A stretch of DNA of 64,000 nucleotides from Prochlorococcus sp. AG-347-J19. Its GTDB lineage: Bacteria; Cyanobacteriota; Cyanobacteriia; PCC-6307; Cyanobiaceae. Position numbers and translations under genes: made by a program. Under the pieces are notes generated by a model. The model worked only from the letters and a program-made list of their open reading frames with translations, was not told the DNA's origin and did no database searches. The DNA lies in assembly GCA_003279015.1 (NCBI GenBank), contig QCBV01000006.1, forward strand, positions 1-64,000. The letters are read 5' to 3'. This document shows, in pieces, positions 29,471-39,578 of the stretch; the stretch's first letter is position 1, and each line of letters starts with the position of its first letter.

Positions 29471-30544
29471 TTAAATTTCATCCATTATTTTATCTCCGAT
29501 TTCACTGCAAGATAAAACTTCAGTAGACCCATCAGCTAAATCTGCCGTTCTAAATCCTTTTGATAAAACTTTATCAATGGCAGTTTCTAAATTTTCTGCA
29601 GCTTCTTCTTCATTTAATCCAATTTTTAACATCATGGAAGCAGATAAAAGCATTGCAATAGGATTAGCTATGTTTTTACCAGCTATATCAGGAGCCGAAC
29701 CATGAACAGGTTCAAAAACGCCTGGGCCATTATTGTTTAAAGAAGCAGATGGAAGCATACCAATAGAACCAGTTAACATTGCGGCTAAATCGCTTAAAAT
29801 ATCTCCAAATAAATTACTGGTTAAAATCACATCGAATTGACCAGGATCTCTAACTAATTGCATTGCTGCATTATCAACGTACATATTGCTTAGAGATATA
29901 TTTTTATCTTTTGAGGTGATATTTAAAACTGTATCTCTCCACAATTGACTAACCTCAAGAACGTTTGATTTATCAACAGAACATATTTTTTTATTTCTTT
30001 GGTTAGCAATTTTTATTGCTATTTCAGTTATTCTTTCTATTTCGGTCGAATCATAAACCATCGTATTGAAAGCTTTTGGGATTTTTGTATTTGTTATATG
30101 TCCTCTTGGGTTTCCAAAATAAATTCCTCCTATTAATTCTCTTACAACAATAAGATCTACATGCTCAACGATTTCTTTTTTTAATGTACTTGCATCTAAA
30201 AGAGATTTTCTTATTTTGACAGGCCTGATATTTGCGAAAAGGTTTAGGGCAGATCTTAACTTTAGTAACCCACTTTCTGGCCTTAATTCTCTTGAAAGAG
30301 AATCATATTTAATATCTCCAACACATGCTAAAAGTACTGCATCACTTTTTTTACATTGATCTAGTGTCTCATCTGGAGCAGGAGTACCATATTTTTCATA
30401 TGCCATCCCTCCAAATAATTTTTCAATAATCTCAATATCGAAATTATGATTATTTGAAAGCTTTTTTAAAACTTTTTTTGAAACTTCTGAAATCTCTGGT
30501 CCAATTCCGTCTCCTGACAATAAAACAATCTTATATTTCTTCAT
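29471..30544 (-). CDS. leuB: 3-isopropylmalate dehydrogenase
   Basis: NAD-dependent oxidative decarboxylation of 3-isopropylmalate in leucine synthesis. 357 residues: LLSGDGIGPEI at the N-terminus, RPESGLLKLRSALNLFANIRPV, VRELIGGIYFG, and the metal-binding NLFGDILSDLAAMLTGSIGMLPSASL near residue 245. Follows lpxD by 28 bp on the minus strand. Confidence 0.96.
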   Translation of the reverse strand: MKKYKIVLLSGDGIGPEISEVSKKVLKKLSNNHNFDIEIIEKLFGGMAYEKYGTPAPDETLDQCKKSDAVLLACVGDIKYDSLSRELRPESGLLKLRSALNLFANIRPVKIRKSLLDASTLKKEIVEHVDLIVVRELIGGIYFGNPRGHITNTKIPKAFNTMVYDSTEIERITEIAIKIANQRNKKICSVDKSNVLEVSQLWRDTVLNITSKDKNISLSNMYVDNAAMQLVRDPGQFDVILTSNLFGDILSDLAAMLTGSIGMLPSASLNNNGPGVFEPVHGSAPDIAGKNIANPIAMLLSASMMLKIGLNEEEAAENLETAIDKVLSKGFRTADLADGSTEVLSCSEIGDKIMDEI

Positions 30545-30572
30545 TTAAATTTTTGTTTAATAGAACAATAAA

Positions 30573-31607
30573 TTATTGCTTGTCTAATTGTCTAAGTTTT
30601 TTTGCTAATTCTGGTAATTTTTTAAAAATACTTGAACTCCTTAGCCATGATTTATTTTCCATCGCAGGGAAACCACTTATTACCTTGCCATCTTCAATGT
30701 CACAATGGATTCCGCATTTTGAACTCGCAATGACATTATTACCAACTTTTACTCTATTATTGACTCCTACTTGCCCTGCCAAAATAACACCATCTCCAAT
30801 ATTTGCTCCTCCAGCGATACCAACTTGAGCTGCAAATGCACAATTCTTCCCAATTTTTACGCCATGACCTATTTGTATTAAATTATCCAACTTTGTTCCC
30901 TCATCAATAAAAGTAAATCCAACTGCGGGTCTATCAATACAACAATTAGTTCCAATTTCTACAAAACTCATTATTTTTACACCACCTTTTTGCGGCATCT
31001 TTACCCATTTGCCATTTTCAGGAATAAAACCAAATCCCTCTGATCCAATAACAGAATTTGAATTAATTACACAATTATTTTTTAGAGTGGTATTTTCGTA
31101 AATAACACAATTGGGATGAATTATATTATTATTTCCTATTCGAACATTGCCTAAAATTGATGATCCAGGAAGAATATGATTATTGTCTCCAATTACAGTA
31201 TTTTCTCCAATATAGACATTAGGTCCAATATGGCAATCTGCTCCAATTATTGCTGTTTTATCTATAACTGCTGAAGCATGAATTCCTGGTTTGAAATTGA
31301 TAGTTTTATATAAATAATCTAATACTTCTGCAAATGCAATTCTTGGATTTTTAACGATTATGTTCGATATATTGCGTTTTTTTAGGACACTAACGATTTC
31401 AGCGTTGTCAGTAGTTATTAATGCTGATGCTTTAGTTTGATCTAATTTTTCTTTAAGAATATTATTTTCTTCTAAAAAAGATATTTGATGTTTAACTGCA
31501 GCATCTAATGCGGCAGCATCATTTATATTTAAATCTTCGAAAATATTGGCACTAATAAAATTTGAATTTCCTTTTTTTATTAGATCAACTAAATCACTTA
31601 AAAGCAT
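30573..31607 (-). CDS. lpxD: UDP-3-O-acylglucosamine N-acyltransferase
   Basis: Third step of lipid A synthesis: transfers a 3-hydroxyacyl chain from ACP to UDP-3-O-acylglucosamine. 344 residues. N-terminal uridine-binding domain, then a left-handed beta-helix of hexapeptide repeats (for example IIGADCHIGPNVYIGENTVIG from about residue 115) and the catalytic His segment LIQIGHGVKIGKNCAFAAQVGIAGG. Its presence with lptB supports an LPS-containing outer membrane. Confidence 0.94.
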   Translation of the reverse strand: MLLSDLVDLIKKGNSNFISANIFEDLNINDAAALDAAVKHQISFLEENNILKEKLDQTKASALITTDNAEIVSVLKKRNISNIIVKNPRIAFAEVLDYLYKTINFKPGIHASAVIDKTAIIGADCHIGPNVYIGENTVIGDNNHILPGSSILGNVRIGNNNIIHPNCVIYENTTLKNNCVINSNSVIGSEGFGFIPENGKWVKMPQKGGVKIMSFVEIGTNCCIDRPAVGFTFIDEGTKLDNLIQIGHGVKIGKNCAFAAQVGIAGGANIGDGVILAGQVGVNNRVKVGNNVIASSKCGIHCDIEDGKVISGFPAMENKSWLRSSSIFKKLPELAKKLRQLDKQ

Positions 31608-31627
31608 TTTTCAGTTTTAATTTTTTT

Positions 31628-32710
31628 CTAAGAGAGAGCAAGAACATCTCTATGAACGACAATTATCGAGGAGTTGTTATTTTCTTTATTATTTAAGATA
31701 CTTCTTAATTTGTCGCTACTTATTGATACTAAACCTTTTGCAACTTCTTTATCATTTGTATTTACGATTTTAACCGCCTGATTAATCGTAAAGTTTCCTT
31801 CTACATTTTTAACACCAACCGCTAAAAGTGAGGCACCTTTTTTTTTAATTGCAAAAGAAGCGCCATCATCTAAAGTAATTGTCCCTACTGTTTGAATAGC
31901 ATGTGAAAGCCAACTTTTTTTGTTTCCAATAGGTTTTTCTACTGGATAAAATAAAGTTCCAATTTTATTATCATTAAATATTTCAATTAAGTTTTTTTTA
32001 TTAGTTCCATCAACCAGTTGGACTTCGACACCTCCTTTTGTTGCTATTTCTGCAGAAATTAATTTCGTAGAAATTCCTCCTGTTCCCCATTCATTATTTG
32101 AGTTTTGAATATTTTTATCTTTAATTTCCTTTAATTCACAATTATGAACTTCTTTAATAGGTTGCGCATCTTTATTATTACGTGGATCTTTTGAGTATAG
32201 ATTTTCAATATCGGTTAATAAAATAAGCTTGTTAGCATTTATAGCCAAGGCAACTAAAGCAGAGAGGGTATCATTATCTCCATATTTAAGCTCTTCATTT
32301 GCTACGGTATCATTCTCATTTACTATTGGAATAACATTCAAATCGATTAATCTTTTTAAAGTTTTAGAAGCGTTATTAAAGGATTCTCGTGAATTGAAAT
32401 CAGCTTTAGTTATTAAAATTTGAGCAATATTAAGACCCAATTTATTAAATACTTTATCGTATAAGGACATTAAATTAACTTGACCTACTGCAGCAGTAGC
32501 TTGAAGGGTACTTAAATCATTTGGTCTTGTTTTAATATTTAACTTTTGGCAACCTAATCCAACGGCTCCACTAGTTACTAAAATTAACTTGTTTCCTTTT
32601 GAAAGAAAACTTGTAAAGGATCTAGAAAGGTTTTCAATAACTTCTTCTGTAGATGTTTCCTCTGTTCCTCTTAAAATACTAGTACCAATTTTTATAACCC
32701 AAGTTTTCAT
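31628..32710 (-). CDS. proB: Glutamate 5-kinase
   Basis: First step of proline synthesis. 360 residues: amino-acid kinase domain with [35 protein letters not shown], and [14 protein letters not shown], then a C-terminal PUA domain (about residues 275-355). The ATG overlaps the stop of the YqeG-like gene in an ATGA arrangement, so the two are coupled. Confidence 0.95.
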   Translation of the reverse strand: MKTWVIKIGTSILRGTEETSTEEVIENLSRSFTSFLSKGNKLILVTSGAVGLGCQKLNIKTRPNDLSTLQATAAVGQVNLMSLYDKVFNKLGLNIAQILITKADFNSRESFNNASKTLKRLIDLNVIPIVNENDTVANEELKYGDNDTLSALVALAINANKLILLTDIENLYSKDPRNNKDAQPIKEVHNCELKEIKDKNIQNSNNEWGTGGISTKLISAEIATKGGVEVQLVDGTNKKNLIEIFNDNKIGTLFYPVEKPIGNKKSWLSHAIQTVGTITLDDGASFAIKKKGASLLAVGVKNVEGNFTINQAVKIVNTNDKEVAKGLVSISSDKLRSILNNKENNNSSIIVVHRDVLALS

Positions 32711-33201
32711 TTTATAAAATGAGAAATTAATTTTTCTATTGTCAAAGTTAAATTAAATTTTATAGGCAAGCCATCTCTATTTAATCTCTTAACTAATATT
32801 GTTTTTATATCACATCTATTCCCAACAATAATATCTGTAAAAATTCTGTCGCCAATAATGGCTATATTTTTTGGCTCTCTGCCAATTTCTTTGATAGCAG
32901 ACAAAGTTACTTTTTTTCTAGGTTTTGATGCATTGTATTTATACCTTAAATTTAATTCTTTCGCTATTTTTGCGATTCTTTTTTTTGATGGATTATTACT
33001 TATTAGATATAAGGAGAAAAGTTTTTTAGATTCTATGATCCAATTTTTTACAGCTTTTGGGATCATATTTGATTTTCTATTTACTAGAGTGCCATCCACG
33101 TCTATCAATAAAGAATTAATTCCTTTTTTTTGCAACTCAGATTGAGAAATATTATAAATTGGTAAGTTTGAATCCCAATTGACATTTAGGATAGATCTCA
33201 T
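32707..33201 (-). CDS. YqeG-family HAD phosphatase
   Basis: 164 residues. HAD class IIIA motifs: DxD motif [11 protein letters not shown] near residue 31, motif II LISNNPS, and motif [20 protein letters not shown] near residue 115. The bacterial/plastid YqeG group includes phosphatidylglycerophosphate phosphatase candidates (established for some plant and yeast relatives), which would fit a genome that carries pgsA at 40.5 kb, but the substrate is not shown by sequence. Confidence 0.85.
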   Translation of the reverse strand: MRSILNVNWDSNLPIYNISQSELQKKGINSLLIDVDGTLVNRKSNMIPKAVKNWIIESKKLFSLYLISNNPSKKRIAKIAKELNLRYKYNASKPRKKVTLSAIKEIGREPKNIAIIGDRIFTDIIVGNRCDIKTILVKRLNRDGLPIKFNLTLTIEKLISHFIK

Positions 33202-33206
33202 TTATT

Positions 33207-33743
33207 TTAAGAACTACTTTTTTCAAGCTCAGTTTCAATCAAAGGTTGAATTTTATCGAACTCATCATCTTCAACTAATAAGGCACCTTTGTCTTTTAAT
33301 TTGCCAACAATAAAAAAAGGATCTAGTGGTATATATAAGCCATATTCCTGGTCAAAAAGATTAAAGTTAACGAGCAATTCATAACTCTCACTATCATCAT
33401 CGACGTAATCTTCTTCTAATTCATCGTAAATTGGTTCTTCAAGTTCTCCTGATACTGTTAATGTAACTGCTGATCTGATAAGTCTTAAATCATGTTCTTG
33501 AAGGACTGCTTCAGCATTTTTTAGTATTTGTTCATTTTTATCTATTTTCTCAATTAGTTCAGGTTCATCTTTTTCATTTATCTTAAAAAGACTTACTGGT
33601 GTATCAACCGGCGTTAATAAAGCATATTCTTGCCCTTCAACACTTACTAATTGTTCAAGATAACAAAATAGCTCGTTTCCATTTGAGTCATTTAATAAAA
33701 GAGTCTGTGCATCATAATTATCATTTGAATTGGCTTCTTTCAT
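33207..33743 (-). CDS. DUF3727/DUF1292-type acidic protein
   Basis: 178 residues, very acidic. The first half has the DUF1292-like pattern LLNDSNGNELFCYLEQLVSV and YALLTPVDTPVSLFKI; the second half repeats a similar beta-rich module (YELLVNFNLFDQEYGLYIPLDPFFIVG). Conserved in cyanobacteria as DUF3727, function unknown. Located between ruvX and the YqeG phosphatase, with 5 bp and 26 bp spacers, in the long minus-strand series. Confidence 0.8.
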   Translation of the reverse strand: MKEANSNDNYDAQTLLLNDSNGNELFCYLEQLVSVEGQEYALLTPVDTPVSLFKINEKDEPELIEKIDKNEQILKNAEAVLQEHDLRLIRSAVTLTVSGELEEPIYDELEEDYVDDDSESYELLVNFNLFDQEYGLYIPLDPFFIVGKLKDKGALLVEDDEFDKIQPLIETELEKSSS

Positions 33744-33769
33744 TTAAAAAATATCTATCCTTTTTAATA

Positions 33770-34231
33770 CTAATATTTTATCTGACGTTTACCAGCTATT
33801 TCTTCTAATTCAGGACCTTCTTCGATCCATTGTTCAAGTATTATTTTTGCTGAAAAACTATCAATTAATCCGGATTTATCTTTTTTTATTCCAAATCTTT
33901 CTGAAGATTCCCAAGTTGAACTATGTTCGTTGACATAAGAAAATGGAAGCTTTAATTCATTTGAAAGTAATTGACCGTAATTTTTACAGTCAATAGCTTG
34001 AGTGGTCATTTGACCTTCCTCATCTAGCGGAATACCCACAATAAAACCTGTCAAATTAAATTTATTTATATAATTTCTAATGATTTTAATCTCTTGATTT
34101 TTTTCAAATCGTTTTACTGCTGGAAGTATATTTGATGTTATGCAGAGGGGATCACAATAAGCTAATCCTATTCTTTTGGTACCTATATCCAAACTCAAAA
34201 TTGACTTGGGTTTGGGTTTGTAAAATTTCAC
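33770..34231 (-). CDS. ruvX: RuvX/YqgF-family RNase H-fold nuclease
   Basis: Putative pre-16S rRNA nuclease / Holliday-junction resolvase homologue. 153 residues: first acidic strand [19 protein letters not shown] near residue 10, [14 protein letters not shown], the second acidic site [10 protein letters not shown] and the C-terminal Asp in [14 protein letters not shown]. The start ATG overlaps the stop of the upstream gene (ATGA). Confidence 0.9.
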   Translation of the reverse strand: MKFYKPKPKSILSLDIGTKRIGLAYCDPLCITSNILPAVKRFEKNQEIKIIRNYINKFNLTGFIVGIPLDEEGQMTTQAIDCKNYGQLLSNELKLPFSYVNEHSSTWESSERFGIKKDKSGLIDSFSAKIILEQWIEEGPELEEIAGKRQIKY

Positions 34232-35283
34232 TTTGTTTTTAATGGAAAAGGAGATGGATATGGATTACCTTGTGGACTTAATTTTTCAAAGATTGATTCC
34301 AAAGATTGATTTATTATATTTACTTGTTTGGCTTCATTCTTAATTATTGTGTTCCTAATAAGAATTATTTCTTGATTTTTTTCTTTGATATTACACTCTT
34401 CAAGAAAAACATTTAATTGAGAATTTTCTTTATAGGTTTTTAAATATGAAACGGGTGATTTTTCAAAAAATATTTTTATAAATTCTTTTAAAATAGAATT
34501 GAATCTCTTATCCCAATATCTACTTATAGTTAAAGTATAAATTTCCTCGTTTTGATAATTAATATCTTTTAAAATTGTACATAAAACTGAATTTTCATAT
34601 ATTAAGGCACCACTCTTAGAGTTATTTCTTTTAAGAATGTCGTCTTGATCAAAATCTAAAATATTTCTTATTAAGGGAGATTGATTTGACCTTATGAAAT
34701 TAACTATTTTTAATATATTTTGTTTATTAATGTTTTGGAATTCATTAATTAATGTATAGGCATTGGTATTTTGATTTTTAGGTTTATTTAGATCAGAACC
34801 ATCCCAAAGGATTATCTCTCCTGAAGGTTGAAAGCCTAATTCTCTTGAGTTTGATATGAGGTCAACATTATTTATATCTGAATTGATTATCCAACTTGAA
34901 GTTTTGATTTCTTTTATTGAGATAGATTTTTTTATCAATCCTAAAGTTAATTGTTTATCGGTTAAAGAACACTTGCTATTAATCAACTTGGGCTTAGATA
35001 TTTTTAAGCAGGTCTCTTTTTTGTTTAAAGGAAAAATATTCAAATAACCAATAATTTCGTTTCCATATATAGCAATTATGCATTTATTTTTATTTTTCTT
35101 AAGATTATTCAAGAAGATTTTTAAGTCATCAAAGGTATTGATAATTGCCATCTTTAAAAACCAATTATTCAATTCCTTATTTTTAATATCTATTAAAAGA
35201 TTAAAGTGCCGTATATGGAGATCTTCAAAAGTTACTTCCATTCCTTCTTTAGATTGAAAAGAATAAGAGGTATCTTTTTTCAT
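34228..35283 (-). CDS. GNAT-like acetyltransferase-fold protein, conserved in picocyanobacteria
   Basis: 351 residues. The first 160 residues resemble a GNAT domain ([32 protein letters not shown], then [21 protein letters not shown]), but the acetyl-CoA-binding Q/R-x2-G-x-G/A motif is not obvious. The remaining 180 residues match nothing that I can name; it ends with a Pro-rich tail ([10 protein letters not shown]). Sits between the F420-ligase-like gene (no spacer) and ruvX (4-bp overlap), so it is translationally tied to both. Confidence 0.65.
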   Translation of the reverse strand: MKKDTSYSFQSKEGMEVTFEDLHIRHFNLLIDIKNKELNNWFLKMAIINTFDDLKIFLNNLKKNKNKCIIAIYGNEIIGYLNIFPLNKKETCLKISKPKLINSKCSLTDKQLTLGLIKKSISIKEIKTSSWIINSDINNVDLISNSRELGFQPSGEIILWDGSDLNKPKNQNTNAYTLINEFQNINKQNILKIVNFIRSNQSPLIRNILDFDQDDILKRNNSKSGALIYENSVLCTILKDINYQNEEIYTLTISRYWDKRFNSILKEFIKIFFEKSPVSYLKTYKENSQLNVFLEECNIKEKNQEIILIRNTIIKNEAKQVNIINQSLESIFEKLSPQGNPYPSPFPLKTK

Positions 35284-36450
35284 TTACTTTTTTTCTCTTA
35301 TTAATACTATAGGGGTTTTTTCATCTCCATTGCCAGCTGGATTAGATAATAAGTTTTTTTTAAGTATTTTATTTACTTTTTTATTTGAACTTGCTAAAAT
35401 TTTCACACCTCCAAGATCATTAACATCGACAACAGCAACATCTATATTTAGATAGTTCGAGACCTCCTTACAAAATAAATCCGCATTGAGAGGACCCATA
35501 ACTATACTCTTGTCGTAAGGTGTTACTGTGCCGCTTATATCATCAATTAGGGATGATTCTGAACCAGTTAACCTATAAAACATGCCTTTAATCCCAAATA
35601 ATTTGAAGAGATATCCAACAAATAGTGCAAAGGTTATTCTTGTGACTCCGATTCTATTTATTAATAATTGCATGCCGCAAGCTGTTGCGAGACTGCTTGT
35701 AGGGTGAAAAAAATAACATAAAGCTTTCGAAAATAAACTATATTCTAAATTTTGAGGGGAAATATATCTATTTTGCATAATCGCTAGCGGACTCTCACCG
35801 ATAGTTAAAATATCATTTTTTTCTACAATTCCTTTGCAGTATTCAATTACAGTATTTACTGGATTATCAAAGCAACCAAGTAAATCAGTTTTAATAGCAA
35901 AAGCTTTATATTTATTATTTATTGGAATTTCAAAAACTTCTTTCGGCCTTTGTTTTTGACCATCTAAATTAATTAAGAAACAATCCTTATTATTTGAAAT
36001 ACCAAAATGTCCGTAGTTCTCCCAATATATTTTTAACCATAGATATTTTATTTTTTTTCTAAAATTATCATTGCTAAATTTATATATGATTCTTACAAAT
36101 AATTCTGAATTTGACTTGATAATTGTTGTTGGCCAGTAATTATTTAAATTCTTAATTTTATTATTTTCATACATGTAAATATCTTCTTGATAATTAAAAT
36201 TTTGGCAATATTCGTTACCTTTACTTTTAAAAAAATCTAATTCAAAATTTATATTAGAAACCATCGTCTCTTTGGTTTTACTTTTATTAGTTATTTTTAA
36301 ATCAATAATTAATTCGTTTAAACCATCCTTTTTTTTGATTTTGTAATTTATGGGTACCAGATTTAGCTTTGATTTGGGTGAGTTTTTAATATATAAATCT
36401 GAAATAATTAAAAAAATTAAAATAACTAATAAGATATTTATTAATATCAT
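35284..36450 (-). CDS. F420-0:gamma-glutamyl ligase-like protein with N-terminal membrane anchor
   Basis: 388 residues. A hydrophobic segment (ILINILLVILIFLIISDLYI) at residues 2-21, a beta-rich middle, then a C-terminal domain like CofE (VNTVIEYCKGIVEKNDILTIGESPLAIMQNR, SSLATACGMQ, and VMGPLNADLFCKEVSNYL). CofE adds gamma-linked glutamate to coenzyme F420 in archaea and actinobacteria. No F420 synthesis gene is visible here, so the ligase name is a fold-level call; it may glutamylate or bind something else. Directly abuts the gene downstream of it. Confidence 0.78.
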   Translation of the reverse strand: MILINILLVILIFLIISDLYIKNSPKSKLNLVPINYKIKKKDGLNELIIDLKITNKSKTKETMVSNINFELDFFKSKGNEYCQNFNYQEDIYMYENNKIKNLNNYWPTTIIKSNSELFVRIIYKFSNDNFRKKIKYLWLKIYWENYGHFGISNNKDCFLINLDGQKQRPKEVFEIPINNKYKAFAIKTDLLGCFDNPVNTVIEYCKGIVEKNDILTIGESPLAIMQNRYISPQNLEYSLFSKALCYFFHPTSSLATACGMQLLINRIGVTRITFALFVGYLFKLFGIKGMFYRLTGSESSLIDDISGTVTPYDKSIVMGPLNADLFCKEVSNYLNIDVAVVDVNDLGGVKILASSNKKVNKILKKNLLSNPAGNGDEKTPIVLIREKK

Positions 36451-36456
36451 TTTTTT

Positions 36457-37008
36457 TTAATTAATTTTTGTTTTTATTTTTTTTTCAGAAATGATACTGT
36501 TGTATTCATTAAAGCTTTCTACAGAAAATGTCGTGTCATCTATATCAATTCCCTTTAGTTCTCCTATAACTTTGTTTAATTCATCTATATTAATCATTCC
36601 ATTTTTATCAAATTTAACTACACCATCACTATTTAAAATAATGGTTTGTGGAATTAATCCGTTCCAATAATAATTAGGATCATCTCTAAGATCAGACTTT
36701 TCTTTATCCTGTAATTCATCAGTAGTTAGAGCAATGATATCTATATTATTTCTCCATATCAAATCTAAACCGGATATTATCGGAGCCATAGCTTTACTAT
36801 CCGAGCTGTCGTCAAGATAAAAAAATAAAACTGCAACTCTTTTATTTTTTAATGATTCCTGAAGAGTTGTCTGGGGAGGAACTATAGCCCCATTACCTGC
36901 GTATATTGGGAAAATGTTGCCATCGTAACTATCAGAATCTCTAGAGGCATTTGCTTTAAATGGGCTTAAGAAAATTAATACTATCAGGATCCATTGAATT
37001 ATTTTCAT
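36457..37008 (-). CDS. Exported thioredoxin-like protein lacking the CxxC pair
   Basis: 183 residues. Signal peptide with cleavage near residue 21 (LIFLSPFKANA). The mature protein follows a thioredoxin fold: VAVLFFYLDDSSDSKAMAPII takes the place of the active-site helix, and GLIPQTIILNSDGVVKF is the cis-Pro strand and following hairpin. The C-x2-C position holds Ser-Asp-Ser-Lys, so it cannot do thiol-disulfide exchange. Probably lumenal or periplasmic, by analogy with thylakoid thioredoxin-like assembly factors (inference). Confidence 0.75.
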   Translation of the reverse strand: MKIIQWILIVLIFLSPFKANASRDSDSYDGNIFPIYAGNGAIVPPQTTLQESLKNKRVAVLFFYLDDSSDSKAMAPIISGLDLIWRNNIDIIALTTDELQDKEKSDLRDDPNYYWNGLIPQTIILNSDGVVKFDKNGMINIDELNKVIGELKGIDIDDTTFSVESFNEYNSIISEKKIKTKIN

Positions 37009-37022
37009 TAAAGTTTAATAAC

Positions 37023-38639
37023 TTACTTTGAACTTGATCTTCCTAATCCTTGAAGGATTCCTTTCCCCACTAAACCGATAGCTTTGCCAACGACCTTTGT
37101 AAGGAAAGTTACGAAAAGATTACCGATATATTTTACAGCAATTTCTAACTGCGGTGCTACGGCATCTCTTATCTCAACTAACAATGTAACTTGTTTTTGT
37201 AGCCATTCTAGATTCTCTAATTCTTTCTCCCTATTTTCATTTTTAAAGTAACGGGTAAATTTTTTATCGATAATATCAATATATTCTCGTTTACTCTCAT
37301 ACAAGTAGATAGGCATATAAATATAGTCATGCCAGCGATTGTAGTTATTAATATTATTTCTAAATCTTTCAAAATTTCTTGTCGATTGTAATTCGGGATT
37401 TATAAGTACAGTTCTTAATTCAGGCCAAGAAGAACAAATATTAAAGATTTCAGAAGCTAATAAATTACAGTTCCGTATTGTCCAGTTTGAAATAATATTT
37501 TCAAGGATCAAAAACGATTCTGTTTCATATAGAGGGAGTAATTTTCCATCATAGTCAAGAGCTTCATTTTTAATAATTGGCTCAATAAACATAATTGATT
37601 CATGTGATTCTCTATCTATCTCTTCGCAACTTACCTCACTATAAATAAAATCATTTATTGAAATAGATTCGCCTCCTTTTTTTAATCGAAAATAACTGTC
37701 TGTGATATTTGAAATTGTATTAACTTTAAGTTCTTTTATAAGAGAATTTAAATCATCTTTAAAATCTTTCTCCTTATAGTTTTCTTTAATATTTTTGACT
37801 AAATTATCTAACTCATCTAACATTTTGCAAATTAGTCGTGAAATGAATTCTTTCTTTATTCCAGAGAGAATTATTGATGAATTATTAAATTCAACCTGTA
37901 AGTTAGTTGAGCTATACCTTTCTTTTAGTCTATCTAAAATCAAATTCCATATTTCTGCGGTGTTTTTATCTTTAATGAAAACAGTGTTCTTATTTTCAAT
38001 ATTAATTTTATTTTCAGTGTAAACTGCCTCTGTATAAAGTTCTAGTGAATTACCCCATAAGAAAATTAGAAAAGATTTTGCAGTAATAAGTTCTCTTAAT
38101 CTTCCTTTTAAAATGAATTTATAAAATTCTGGTGTTGAATCAGAGTTGACATATTTGAATATATAGTTAATTTCAGAATCTATTTGTTTAAGACCTGAAG
38201 TTAGAATTTTTTGAGTTAAAGAGAGAGGCTTATTTTTGTTTAATTGAACTCGGGAATTATTTTCAATATCAAACACCCTTCCTCCATTTAAAATGTTATC
38301 AATAGATGCAAGAACTTTTTCTGCACTGGGATTTAAAAGAAAACCTTCAGCATTTAACGATGGAGGGGTATTTGCTTCATAAACAAGTTCGCCAGAGAGA
38401 ATTATAAGAAACTTTGACTCATCATATCTTTCTCTTAATTTTAATAATTCTAACCTTATAAGATCTTCTGATTGGAAATTAAGAACATTCCATATAACTA
38501 AATCTGGAGTTTTATCACCTGTTCCATTATTAAAATTAATTTCTAAATTTTGGTCTAGTGATGTTAACTTAAGCGATAAAGATTCTGCTATTAAGCTTGG
38601 AGCAATAATCAATATCGATTTTTTTGAAATTAATTCCAA
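37023..38639 (-). CDS. Receiver-like domain plus Ycf55 (DUF3685) protein
   Basis: 538 residues. Residues 1-125 look like a response-regulator receiver fold (KSILIIAPSLIAESLSLKL, PDLVIWNVLNF, FLIILSGELVYEANTP, NAEGFLLNPSAEKVLASI), but the phospho-accepting Asp strand is VIWNV and lacks Asp, so it is a pseudo-receiver. The remainder resembles the Ycf55/DUF3685 family of cyanobacteria and red-algal plastids, ending with a hydrophobic Gly-rich helix (VVGKAIGLVGKGILQGLG). Function unknown. First gene of the long minus-strand series. Confidence 0.75.
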   Translation of the reverse strand: MELISKKSILIIAPSLIAESLSLKLTSLDQNLEINFNNGTGDKTPDLVIWNVLNFQSEDLIRLELLKLRERYDESKFLIILSGELVYEANTPPSLNAEGFLLNPSAEKVLASIDNILNGGRVFDIENNSRVQLNKNKPLSLTQKILTSGLKQIDSEINYIFKYVNSDSTPEFYKFILKGRLRELITAKSFLIFLWGNSLELYTEAVYTENKINIENKNTVFIKDKNTAEIWNLILDRLKERYSSTNLQVEFNNSSIILSGIKKEFISRLICKMLDELDNLVKNIKENYKEKDFKDDLNSLIKELKVNTISNITDSYFRLKKGGESISINDFIYSEVSCEEIDRESHESIMFIEPIIKNEALDYDGKLLPLYETESFLILENIISNWTIRNCNLLASEIFNICSSWPELRTVLINPELQSTRNFERFRNNINNYNRWHDYIYMPIYLYESKREYIDIIDKKFTRYFKNENREKELENLEWLQKQVTLLVEIRDAVAPQLEIAVKYIGNLFVTFLTKVVGKAIGLVGKGILQGLGRSSSK

Positions 38640-38718
38640 AACTTGATTCCTTATCTCTTATACAAAATTAACTAACAATTACTGCAAACACCAGCCTTAA
38701 ATCAATTTTTATACTCTT

Positions 38719-39486
38719 TTAAGCGTAGTAATTTGTGTTTAAATCAATGTCATTTAATCTCTCTGCTGACAATACATTATTCGCTTCGTTTATCGTGAAT
38801 TTATTTTCATATAGAGCTTTACCTACTATTACTCCAAATAGTCCAGAGTTTTCAAATTTTACTAAGGATAATAAATCAGAAATTGAACCAACACCTCCTG
38901 AGGCTATTACTGGAATATCTGTAATTTCAAGTATGCTTTTTATGAATTCTTCATTTGTCCCTTCTAAAGTCCCATCTGTATTTATATCTGTAACAATAAA
39001 ACTAGCAATTTTAAATGAAGAAAACTCCTTTACTAGATCTGTGGCAAAAATATTAGATTGCTCAAGCCATCCCCTTGTACTAACTTTTCCATCTTTTGCA
39101 TCTATCCCAACAATTATCCTTCCAGGAAATTTATTTGATAAGTCTTTAACTAGTTCTTTATTTTCTATTGCAGAGGTTCCCATGATAACTTTCTCAATAC
39201 CATAAGAAAATAATTGTTCTATCCTTTCTTGAGACCTTATACCCCCACCTATTTGAATAGGTATGTTAACTGTTTTTGCAATCATTTTTATTGATTCATC
39301 GTTTGTTGGGGATCCAGTTTTTGCAGCATCCAAATCAACTATATGTATATATTTTGCTCCTTCGCTTTCCCAAAATTTAGCTTGCTCATGAGGCTCTTTT
39401 GTGAAGTCTTTTCTTTTATTAAAGTCGCCTTTAAAAAGCCTTACACACTTACCATTCATTAAATCAATCGCTGGTATTAGGTCCAT
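38719..39486 (-). CDS. hisA: ProFAR isomerase HisA
   Basis: Fourth step of histidine synthesis. 255 residues, TIM barrel: IPAIDLMNGKCVRL, HIVDLDAAKTGSPTN, IQIGGGIRSQERIEQL, KVSTRGWLEQS, catalytic Asp in FIVTDINTDGTLEGTN, and VIASGGVGSISDL. Divergent from the CSP41-like gene, with about 90 bp between. Confidence 0.96.
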   Translation of the reverse strand: MDLIPAIDLMNGKCVRLFKGDFNKRKDFTKEPHEQAKFWESEGAKYIHIVDLDAAKTGSPTNDESIKMIAKTVNIPIQIGGGIRSQERIEQLFSYGIEKVIMGTSAIENKELVKDLSNKFPGRIIVGIDAKDGKVSTRGWLEQSNIFATDLVKEFSSFKIASFIVTDINTDGTLEGTNEEFIKSILEITDIPVIASGGVGSISDLLSLVKFENSGLFGVIVGKALYENKFTINEANNVLSAERLNDIDLNTNYYA

Positions 39487-39578
39487 AGAATCATCCTTTT
39501 CATTAATTACTTATTAGTAGTACTATTCAATATGTAATTCTATTTAAGATTACTACCTCAGTTAAATATTTTTTGAAT

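Noticed and set aside
38735-39205. 156-codon frame antisense to hisA
   Set aside because: A shadow of a strongly conserved gene; Ser/Pro/Phe-rich translation without motifs.
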